Shown: piece after piece, positions 1-5,172 of the stretch
Layout: each line of letters begins with the position of its first letter
How positions within the stretch are numbered: the stretch's first letter is position 1
Assembly: GCA_030147455.1 (NCBI GenBank)
Contig: JASKZU010000205.1
Coordinates: 1-7,764 of the forward strand
Direction: 5' to 3'
Length of the DNA: 7,764 nt
Source of the DNA: Planococcus sp. (in: firmicutes)
GTDB lineage: Bacteria > Bacillota > Bacilli > Bacillales_A > Planococcaceae
Position numbers and translations under genes: made by a program
Notes under the pieces: generated by a model
Database searches by the model: none
Seen by the model: only the letters and a program-made list of their open reading frames with translations
What the model was told of the DNA's origin: nothing

Positions 1-137
1 TTGAAAGCGTCGGAAAACAAGTGGTGTTTTTAAAGCGCTTGTCGATGGGGCCGCTCGTGCTGGATCCAGCACTTGAAACAGGCCAATACCGTGAATTGAG
101 TGAAGAAGAAATCGTAAAATTAAAACAAAGAAAATGA
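1..137 (+). CDS. rsuA: RsuA-family 16S rRNA pseudouridine synthase, C-terminal end (partial)
   Basis: Only the last 44 codons are present, read in the frame starting at base 3 and ending at the TGA at 135-137. The peptide contains VGKQVVFLKRLSMGPLVLD followed by a YRELSEEEI segment. This is the conserved C-terminus of the RsuA/RluB-type small-subunit pseudouridine synthases, where the KRL-MG-L-LD motif closes the catalytic domain. Family members convert a uridine of 16S rRNA to pseudouridine in the cytoplasm (U516 for E. coli RsuA); the B. subtilis counterpart is, from memory, ytzG. The catalytic Asp and the S4-like N-terminal domain lie upstream of the window and cannot be checked. The last five codons lie inside the left arm of the terminator. 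Assignment rests on a short but characteristic motif. Confidence 0.8.
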   Translation, partial: ESVGKQVVFLKRLSMGPLVLDPALETGQYRELSEEEIVKLKQRK

Positions 138-167
138 CCGCCATTGTGCGGTCATTTTCTTTGTTTT
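122..167. terminator. Bidirectional intrinsic terminator between convergent rsuA and ytzE
   Basis: Bases 122-141 and 148-167 form a perfect 20-bp inverted repeat around the 6-base loop at 142-147 (CATTGT). The GC-rich core is GACCGC/GCGGTC, flanked by A-rich and T-rich arms. The right arm supplies the U-rich tail for plus-strand transcripts, and the complement of the left arm does so for minus-strand ones. The left arm contains the last codons and stop of rsuA, and base 167 is the first base of the complement of the ytzE stop codon. Confidence 0.9.
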
Positions 168-388
168 CAGGACGTCATTTTGACTTTTTTCTTCGTCGTT
201 GTCCATTTGCCCCGGACTGGGCTTATGACCAGTTCGTTAAAGGCCAACACATTCAAATCTCTTTGAATGGTGCGAGGAGTGATGCCGAATTCATCGACCA
301 GATCCTGTGTCGTCACAGTCCCATTTTCGAGAATGTACTTGTACATGTCTTTGATTCGAATGAGCATGCGGTCAGTTGTTGGTTTCAT
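167..388 (-). CDS. ytzE: Small DeoR-type helix-turn-helix DNA-binding protein (YtzE-like)
   Basis: This 73-residue protein is essentially a single winged-helix domain. Residues about 10-30 form the first helices (MYKYILENGTVTTQDLVDEF), and residues about 36-48 (ITPRTIQRDLNVL) are the recognition helix with the T-x-R-D-L signature of DeoR-type regulators. A short wing (VISPVRGKW) and a Lys-rich tail (TTTKKKVK) follow. Full DeoR regulators are about 250 residues with a sugar-phosphate effector domain, which is absent here. The short form matches what I recall of B. subtilis ytzE, so it is probably a genuine small gene and not a fragment. The start at 388 is preceded on the minus strand by AAGGAGTGG at 407-399, with 13 bases between GGAG and ATG, slightly long. 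It converges on rsuA and diverges from pepV. DNA binding is inferred; target and ligand are unknown. Confidence 0.75.
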   Translation of the reverse strand: MKPTTDRMLIRIKDMYKYILENGTVTTQDLVDEFGITPRTIQRDLNVLAFNELVISPVRGKWTTTKKKVKMTS

Positions 389-507
389 AAGTAAAGAACC
401 ACTCCTTCATCTTTTATACCAATGGCAAAGACTAGCGGACGTGTGGGCATGGTGTATACAGCAATTAAGGAATAATAGCGGTAGACAGCTCCTTTATTAG
501 AAAATCC

Positions 508-534
508 GTCAATTTGACTTATCTGACAATTTGA
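508..534. promoter_or_regulatory. Operator-like palindrome plus repeated CAATTTGA element
   Basis: Bases 508-518 read GTCAATTTGAC, a perfect 5-bp inverted repeat about one central base. The element CAATTTGA occurs at 510-517 and again at 527-534, 17 bases apart, each with a CAA-T-TTG core. The first copy overlaps a promoter-like TTGACT (514-519). The arrangement would suit a dimeric regulator, and the neighbouring small HTH protein is an obvious candidate, but binding is only inferred and AT-rich DNA produces such patterns by chance. Confidence 0.3.
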
Positions 535-635
535 TTATATCGGAAAAACATTTTGAATTCCATAATTTCGAGTTTATTTACGAGAACGTAACAAACTTAA
601 AAGAAGAATTTTCCGAAGAAAAAGACCGGCTGTCC

Positions 636-663
636 TTCAAAAAAATCAAAAAAGGTGTACAAT
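636..663 (+). promoter_or_regulatory. Candidate sigma-A promoter of pepV-dat
   Basis: TACAAT at 658-663 is a 5/6 match to the -10 box. TTCAAA at 636-641 is a weak 4/6 match to the -35 box, with a 16-base spacer. Transcription would begin near base 670, just ahead of the pepV ribosome site AAGGAG (676-681), giving a leader of about 20 bases. The spacer is A-rich. Confidence 0.45.
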
Positions 664-689
664 AGCCATAACCAAAAGGAGTGTGAGGA

Positions 690-2060
690 ATGGATTGGCA
701 TCGAGAAGCGCAATTGCGCAAAAATGAATTGCTTGAGGAATTGCAGGAGCTGATCGCAATCCCGAGCGTCCTGAATGAAAACGAAAGTCCTGAAGCCCCT
801 TATGGCAAAGACGTACGGCGTGCGCTTGACTGGTTTTTGGATAAAGGAACCGAGGCAGGCTTTCAGGCGAAAAATGTAGATAATGTAGCAGGCCATTTAG
901 AAATAGGCCATGGAAAAGAACTGCTCGGCATTTTAGGGCACGTAGACGTCGTGCCGGCAGGAGACGGCTGGACCAAGCCGCCGTTTGGCGGGGAAGTATC
1001 CGGCGGGAGGCTGTACGGCCGGGGAGCGATCGATGATAAAGGCCCGACCGTTGCCGCCTGGACTGCACTCAAAATGGTCAAAGATTCTGGGGCCGAGTTT
1101 AAGCGGCGTGTCCGGTTGATTATCGGGACCGATGAAGAAAGCGGCTTCCGCTGCGTAGAGCGGTATTTCCAAACAGAGGAAATGCCGGACATCGGCTTTG
1201 CGCCGGATGCTGATTTTCCGATTATCAATGCAGAGAAAGGCATTGCCGACATCAGCTACCGGCTAGCGAATACCGCCGAGTCAGGCGAACTGCTGAAGTT
1301 TGAGTCGGGCGAGCGCACCAATATGGTTCCAGACCGCGCAACAGCGCTTTTATCCGTTCAATCTGAGGAATTACAAAAAGAGTTTGATGCGTTCTGCGCA
1401 CAGCAGCAAGCAACGGGCGAATGTCGCACGACCGCTGAAGGGGCCGTGCTGACGATTGCGGGCAAGTCTGCGCATGCAATGGAACCGGATGCTGGCATCA
1501 ATGCTGGGATTTTGCTTGCCCGTTTTTTGCAGCACCGTTTGACAGGCGGTGGAGCCGAATTTAGCCAGTTTATCGTGCGGTACTTCGGGGAGGAATCGCG
1601 CGGACGCAAGTTAGGCTTGTCCTACACAGACGAGGCGTCAGGAGAAACAACTTTTAACGCCGGTATTCTGCGCTATGAAAAAGATGGACAGGCGGAAATT
1701 CGGGTCAGCATACGCTATTCGGTCAGCTGTCCTTTTGACGATATGCTAAAAGGCCACGAAATTCCGGGAGCCTCTGTACACGTTTTGTCCAACTCACCGC
1801 CGCATCATGTGGACGAAAAAGACCCGTTTATCCAAACCTTGCAGCGGGCGTACGAAAAAGAAACCGGCGAGGCCGCAGATTTATTGGCTATCGGAGGGGG
1901 CACTTATGCACGTGTGCTCGATAAAGGCGTCGCGTTTGGCATGCTGTTTCCAGGCGAGCCGGATGTGGCCCACCAAGCCGACGAATTCGTGGATATCGAT
2001 AATCTTGTAAAAGCAACAGCTATTTATGCAGAAGCCATCTATCAACTGGCTTGCAAATAA
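690..2060 (+). CDS. pepV: M20 family dipeptidase PepV
   Basis: This 456-residue cytoplasmic zinc metallopeptidase should cleave dipeptides, including beta-Ala-His-type ones, and remove N-terminal residues from some short peptides. Metal-site motifs are in order: GHVDVVP (His84, Asp86), GRGAIDDKGP (the bridging Asp at about 115), GTDEESG (Glu149 base and Glu150 ligand), APDADFP (Asp173) and VAHQADE near the C-terminus (His428). The lid domain carries GKSAHAMEPDAG, where the His is the conserved substrate-contacting residue, and the PepV-type GGGTYAR stretch is present. Length agrees with Lactococcus PepV and B. subtilis YtjP (about 460-470). The ATG at 690 follows AAGGAG by 8 bases. dat follows after 22 bases, an arrangement also recalled in Listeria and Staphylococcus. 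No defect is visible. Confidence 0.95.
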   Translation: MDWHREAQLRKNELLEELQELIAIPSVLNENESPEAPYGKDVRRALDWFLDKGTEAGFQAKNVDNVAGHLEIGHGKELLGILGHVDVVPAGDGWTKPPFGGEVSGGRLYGRGAIDDKGPTVAAWTALKMVKDSGAEFKRRVRLIIGTDEESGFRCVERYFQTEEMPDIGFAPDADFPIINAEKGIADISYRLANTAESGELLKFESGERTNMVPDRATALLSVQSEELQKEFDAFCAQQQATGECRTTAEGAVLTIAGKSAHAMEPDAGINAGILLARFLQHRLTGGGAEFSQFIVRYFGEESRGRKLGLSYTDEASGETTFNAGILRYEKDGQAEIRVSIRYSVSCPFDDMLKGHEIPGASVHVLSNSPPHHVDEKDPFIQTLQRAYEKETGEAADLLAIGGGTYARVLDKGVAFGMLFPGEPDVAHQADEFVDIDNLVKATAIYAEAIYQLACK

Positions 2061-2070
2061 ACCGATGAAA

Positions 2071-2076
2071 GAAGGA
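2071..2076 (+). promoter_or_regulatory. Ribosome site favouring a GTG start for dat
   Basis: GAAGGA at 2071-2076 sits 6 bases before the GTG at 2083, a normal spacing. The in-frame ATG at 2077 directly abuts the site, and the in-frame ATG at 2065 lies upstream of it with no purine-rich site of its own. This decides the start chosen for dat. Confidence 0.6.
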
Positions 2077-2082
2077 ATGGCA

Positions 2083-2931
2083 GTGGAATGGATTTTAGCT
2101 AATGGAGAAATTGCAAAAGAACAGGATTTGGTGATTTCCAAAGAAGATCGCGGTTATCAGTTTGGCGACGGCATTTATGAAGTGGTTCGGGTATATGAAG
2201 GCGATTTGTTTACGGCAAAAGAGCATATCGACCGCTTTTACGCAAGCGCCGAGAAAATCCGCATTACGGTGCCCTATACGAAAGACGTATTCCACAAGCT
2301 GCTTCATGAGCTTGTCGAAGTGAACAATATCTATAATGGACAAGTTTATGTGCAGATCACACGCGGCGCAGCCCCTAGAAACCACTTGTTCCCTGCTGAT
2401 ACCGAGCCCGTTGTAGTCGGCTATACCAAATCAGTGGAGCGCCCAGTAGAAGCCATGGAGCAAGGCGTCAAGGCGCTGCTGATGGAAGATATCCGCTGGC
2501 TTCGCTGCGACATTAAGAGCTTGAATTTGCTCGGCAACGTATTGGCCAAGCAGCAAGCACACGAGGAAGGCTGCTTCGAAGCGATCTTCCACCGCGGCGA
2601 CGTAGTGACAGAAGGTTCTTCATCGAATATGTATGGCATTAAAGACGGGGTCATTTACACCCATCCAGCTGACAACTTTATTTTAAATGGCATTACACGC
2701 CGCGTGATTTTGGAGTTATGCGAAGAGCTTGGCCTGCAAGTAGCTGAAACGGCCTTTACAAAGCAGCAGGCGTTGGAAATGGATGAATTTTTCCTTTCTT
2801 CCACTACGTCCGAAGTGATGCCGGTTGTGGAAATCTCCGGGCAGAAAATCGCGGATGGAAAACCGGGCGAGGCGACGCGCAAACTGCAAAAGGCGTTTGA
2901 ATCACGCCTCAAGCTCGGCGTTATTTCTTAG
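2083..2931 (+). CDS. dat: D-amino acid (D-alanine) aminotransferase
   Basis: This PLP-dependent fold-type IV transaminase converts D-alanine plus 2-oxoglutarate to pyruvate plus D-glutamate, supplying or draining D-amino acids for peptidoglycan. From the GTG at 2083 it has 282 residues, against about 283 for the Bacillus/Lysinibacillus enzymes, and begins MEWILANGEI, collinear with their MAY/MGY N-termini. Seen: EDRGYQFGDGIYEVVRVY near residues 21-38, TRGAAPRNH with the substrate-carboxylate Arg99 and His101, the Schiff-base lysine in CDIKSLNLLG (Lys145), and TEGSSSN with the PLP-ring-nitrogen Glu177. An ATG reading from 2026 is also open but overlaps the end of pepV and adds 19 residues without homology. 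Other in-frame ATGs are at 2065 and 2077. It is probably cotranscribed with pepV. No lesion is visible. Confidence 0.93.
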   Translation: MEWILANGEIAKEQDLVISKEDRGYQFGDGIYEVVRVYEGDLFTAKEHIDRFYASAEKIRITVPYTKDVFHKLLHELVEVNNIYNGQVYVQITRGAAPRNHLFPADTEPVVVGYTKSVERPVEAMEQGVKALLMEDIRWLRCDIKSLNLLGNVLAKQQAHEEGCFEAIFHRGDVVTEGSSSNMYGIKDGVIYTHPADNFILNGITRRVILELCEELGLQVAETAFTKQQALEMDEFFLSSTTSEVMPVVEISGQKIADGKPGEATRKLQKAFESRLKLGVIS

Positions 2932-2945
2932 ACTTTTACTTGATG

Positions 2946-2972
2946 GGACCGGCTTAGCGCCGGTCCTGTTTT
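2946..2972 (+). terminator. Intrinsic terminator after dat
   Basis: GGACCGGC (2946-2953) pairs perfectly with GCCGGTCC (2959-2966) around a 5-base loop, followed by TGTTTTC. The stem is strong, but the T run is short and interrupted by G, so partial read-through into the next gene is plausible. Confidence 0.8.
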
Positions 2973-2996
2973 CATGCAGCGGCTTCTACGCTGAAG

Positions 2997-3005
2997 AAAG
3001 GTGAT
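2997..3005 (+). promoter_or_regulatory. Ribosome site deciding the thpR start
   Basis: AAAGGTGAT (2997-3005) matches the anti-Shine-Dalgarno sequence with one internal gap. It overlaps the in-frame GTG (3001) and ATG (3004), which therefore cannot be efficient starts, and leaves the ATG at 3010 at a suitable distance. Confidence 0.6.
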
Positions 3006-3009
3006 GTTC

Positions 3010-3546
3010 ATGAGCACCCATTATTTTATCGGGATACGCATCCCGGAAGAACAGGCGCAGCAAATAGCTAAGACGAGAGATTCCTGGAATCTCACTACCC
3101 ATAAACGGTCGACGCCGGCAGAAGATATGCATTTGACGCTGATGTTTATTGGGGAAGACAGTTTTGGCGAATTGCCGGTCATTGCCGAGCGATTAAAAGC
3201 AATTGATATGGACCGCTTCTCGCTTTGCTTAGACGGAGTCAAAACGTTCGGTAATCCTGAAACCCCAAGGATTGTCTATGCTTCACTTGAGGAAAGCTAT
3301 CAGCTGACAGCATTGCAGCAGGCAATCCGGACCCAGCTGAGTTCCTTAAAGCTCGAGACCGACCCCAAGCCTTTTGTACCGCATATTACGCTTGCAGGCC
3401 GCTGGAACGGAGGCGGCTTTCCAGACGGTTTAGAATTAGAGAAATTGGAGTTTTTCGTTGAATCGTTCTCATTGTTTGAAATCCACCCGCGCAGCAAGCC
3501 GAGATACAGTGAAATCTACACCTACCAATTGAAAGGCGACGCGTAA
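3010..3546 (+). CDS. thpR: RNA 2',3'-cyclic phosphodiesterase / 2'-5' RNA ligase family (ThpR)
   Basis: This 178-residue protein is a member of the 2H phosphoesterase superfamily. The two signature H-x-T-x motifs are present: HLTL at His41-Thr43 and HITL at His125-Thr127, about 84 residues apart as the bilobal fold requires. The N-terminus MSTHYFIGIRIPEEQ is typical of ThpR. The family hydrolyses 2',3'-cyclic phosphates on RNA ends and can ligate tRNA halves in vitro; the cellular role in Bacillales is unclear (recalled homologue: B. subtilis ytlP). The ATG at 3010 is chosen because earlier in-frame starts at 3001 and 3004 lie inside the ribosome site. The gene follows the dat terminator by only 37 bases, with no obvious promoter between, and opens a close-packed set with the lipid kinase, trmB and ytnP. 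Confidence 0.9.
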   Translation: MSTHYFIGIRIPEEQAQQIAKTRDSWNLTTHKRSTPAEDMHLTLMFIGEDSFGELPVIAERLKAIDMDRFSLCLDGVKTFGNPETPRIVYASLEESYQLTALQQAIRTQLSSLKLETDPKPFVPHITLAGRWNGGGFPDGLELEKLEFFVESFSLFEIHPRSKPRYSEIYTYQLKGDA

Positions 3547-3564
3547 GCGTACGGGCCAATTAAT

Positions 3565-4515
3565 ATGGACATTGTATTTATTATTAATTCAAAAGCTGGA
3601 AACGGAGCGGCTTTGTCTATCTGGAATCGGTTGTTAAAAACGATTGATTTTCCTTATGAACAATTTGTTACTGCCTATCCGGGACATGCAGCCGAACTGG
3701 TTGTAAAACTGCGGAGCAGAAACGGGCCGGTTCTTATCGTCGGAATCGGCGGAGACGGTACGATGCGAGAAATTGCAGCGTCGGCAGCAGGTTTTGATCA
3801 ATTGTTTGTCGGCTCAGTGCCGGCGGGTTCAGGAAATGATTTTGCCAGGACATTCAGTTGTTTCCATTCGGCAGAAGCGATTCGGCTTTTTATGCAGCAG
3901 CAAGCCGGTATTTTGACAGATCTTGGCGAGATTAAAGGACAAGCGCCCGACTGGTTTATCAGCAGTTCCGGCATGGGCTTTGATGCAGCGGTGTCGCAGG
4001 CGGTCAATCGTTCACGTTTGAAAGGCTGGCTAAATAAACTGCGACTCGGCAAGCTGGCCTATTTATTTTTTGTTGCGGGGACACTCGTTTCGTTCAAGAC
4101 ATTCCAGCTGACCGTGGAAACCCCGGAAGGCGTTTTTCACTATGAGGATGTATGGCTTGCAACCGTCAGCAACCAGCCGTATTTTGGCGGTGGAATGAGA
4201 ATTTCACCGAGTTCCAAGACGACAGATGGGCTCCTGGAATTGACCATCGTACATCAAATCAGCCGATTGAAACTATTGGCGGTTTTTGGTACGGTATTTA
4301 GCGGAAGCCATATGAAATTCAAAGAAGTTGTGCAGCATAGCGGAAAGCAGTTTTCGCTGTCGGCAACTCGTCTTGTCCTGCTTCATGCAGACGGCGACGA
4401 AATAAAATCTGCCGCAGCAGGGGAAAAAAAGGAATTCCGTATAGCCGAGAAGAAATGGCAACAAGCAAAATATGAATCAGAAAGAGGATGGACAGAACAT
4501 GAGAGCAAGACATAA
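3565..4515 (+). CDS. ytlR: Diacylglycerol-kinase-family lipid kinase (YtlR-like)
   Basis: This 316-residue protein has the DAGK catalytic fold, which transfers phosphate from ATP to a lipid alcohol such as diacylglycerol at the inner membrane face. Seen: NSKAGNG at residues 8-14 (nucleotide loop), IGGDGTMREI with GGDGT at 62-66, VPAGSGNDFAR (residues 85-95), SGMGFDA (135-141), and C-terminal HADGDEI (Asp276-Asp279) where many members read DGE. A hydrophobic stretch at about 164-176 is part of the fold and not clearly transmembrane. The ATG at 3565 lies 18 bases after thpR and has no convincing Shine-Dalgarno site, so coupling to thpR is possible. The last residues (after about 295) are charged and overlap the trmB start region. 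True DgkB, which makes phosphatidic acid for lipoteichoic acid recycling, is a separate paralogue; the substrate here cannot be told. Confidence 0.85.
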   Translation: MDIVFIINSKAGNGAALSIWNRLLKTIDFPYEQFVTAYPGHAAELVVKLRSRNGPVLIVGIGGDGTMREIAASAAGFDQLFVGSVPAGSGNDFARTFSCFHSAEAIRLFMQQQAGILTDLGEIKGQAPDWFISSSGMGFDAAVSQAVNRSRLKGWLNKLRLGKLAYLFFVAGTLVSFKTFQLTVETPEGVFHYEDVWLATVSNQPYFGGGMRISPSSKTTDGLLELTIVHQISRLKLLAVFGTVFSGSHMKFKEVVQHSGKQFSLSATRLVLLHADGDEIKSAAAGEKKEFRIAEKKWQQAKYESERGWTEHESKT

Positions 4516-5152
4516 ACCTTGGGCAATGGATTTGATTGAAGCCCATCCGGAAATCGTCATTCCCGCACCGGAAACGCTAAAAGGAAAATGGCGCGAGGAG
4601 TTCGGGAACGACCAGCCGCTCCATATCGAAGCAGGAAGCGGAAAAGGGCGATTCATTGTTGGAATGGCCAAAGCCAATCCACATATCAATTATATTGGCA
4701 TCGAATTGTTCGACAGCGTAATCGTAACGGCGCTTGAAAAAGCGTTGGAAACAGAAGCGGGAATTCCGAACCTGCGACTTCTCAAAGTAAACGCCAAAGA
4801 GTTGGAGTCTTTCTTTGAAGCAGGGGAAGTGGCGCAATTATATTTGAATTTTTCGGATCCATGGCCGAAAACACGGCACGCCAAGCGCCGGCTCACGCAT
4901 GAGAGTTTCCTGAAATTATACGAATCGATTTTGCCTGCAGATGGCGAAATTCATTTCAAGACTGATAACCGCGGCCTTTTTGAATACTCGCTCACGAGCA
5001 TCTCGGCATATGGCATGTTATTAAAAGATGTATCGCTGGATCTTCATGCAAACGAACCGGAATGGAACATCATGACGGAATACGAAGAAAAATTCTCGAA
5101 AAAAGGCCAGCCGATATACCGGATGGAAGCAAAGTTTCAAGCAGCTCGTTAA
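4499..5152 (+). CDS. trmB: tRNA (guanine-N7-)-methyltransferase TrmB
   Basis: This SAM-dependent class I methyltransferase forms m7G46 in the tRNA variable loop. The 217-residue product (B. subtilis TrmB is about 213) begins MRARHKPWA, the family's usual N-terminus, which is why the ATG at 4499 is preferred over the upstream in-frame ATG at 4472. Seen: IEAGSGKGRF (43-52, SAM loop), YIGIELF with Glu69 (ribose contact), LNFSDPWPKTRHAKRRL (116-132) with catalytic Asp120 in the DPWPK signature, FKTDNRGLFEYSL (153-165), and the C-terminal TEYEEKFSKKGQPIYR with Thr193 and Glu196. AGAGG at 4483-4487 is a ribosome site 11 bases away. It overlaps the lipid kinase by 17 bases in another frame, suggesting translational coupling, and ends 20 bases before ytnP. 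Intact. Confidence 0.96.
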   Translation: MRARHKPWAMDLIEAHPEIVIPAPETLKGKWREEFGNDQPLHIEAGSGKGRFIVGMAKANPHINYIGIELFDSVIVTALEKALETEAGIPNLRLLKVNAKELESFFEAGEVAQLYLNFSDPWPKTRHAKRRLTHESFLKLYESILPADGEIHFKTDNRGLFEYSLTSISAYGMLLKDVSLDLHANEPEWNIMTEYEEKFSKKGQPIYRMEAKFQAAR

Positions 5153-5157
5153 AGTAT

Positions 5158-5166
5158 AAGGGGGAG
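5158..5166 (+). promoter_or_regulatory. Ribosome site deciding the ytnP start
   Basis: AAGGGGGAG lies 6 bases before the ATG at 5173. An upstream in-frame start at 5062, inside trmB, is open but has no such site and would add 37 residues absent from known YtnP proteins. The ATG at 5168 is out of frame. Confidence 0.7.
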
Positions 5167-5172
5167 TATGGG

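Larger units (their letters stand above)
389..689. other. Gene-free divergent intergenic region between ytzE and pepV
   Basis: This AT-rich stretch of about 300 bases lies upstream of both ytzE (minus) and pepV (plus). No convincing coding frame is present. It holds the ytzE ribosome site (407-399), an operator-like palindrome with a repeated CAATTTGA element (508-534), a weak promoter-like pair (TTGACT at 514-519, TATATC at 536-541), an A-rich stretch near 600-655, and the best pepV promoter candidate (636-663). No tRNA, T-box core or recognisable riboswitch fold was seen. Confidence 0.6.

Noticed and set aside
134..394. An 86-codon plus-strand frame opposite ytzE, starting at the rsuA stop
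   Set aside because: Its start lies inside the terminator stem, there is no ribosome site, and the composition does not resemble a protein family. It mirrors the minus-strand HTH gene.
413..421. Minus-strand TGGTATAAA, an extended -10-like element for ytzE
   Set aside because: A transcript starting there would begin at about base 406, inside the ytzE ribosome site, so it is unlikely to be the working promoter.
267..500. A 77-codon plus-strand frame running into the intergenic region
   Set aside because: It has no ribosome site and no recognisable motif, and it half overlaps the HTH gene antisense. It is most likely chance.
646..1068. A 140-codon minus-strand frame across the pepV start
   Set aside because: It lies antisense to clearly conserved PepV coding sequence and is rich in Arg, Leu and Ser with no motif or ribosome site.
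2977..2993. Small hairpin CAGCG/CGCTG just before the thpR ribosome site
   Set aside because: It has only five base pairs with a 7-base loop and no T run, so it is too weak to call a terminator or a regulatory element.
4472..4498. Upstream in-frame ATG adding nine residues to TrmB
   Set aside because: The family N-terminus begins at MRxRHKPWA, and the purine-rich AGAGG site lies between the two ATGs, favouring 4499.
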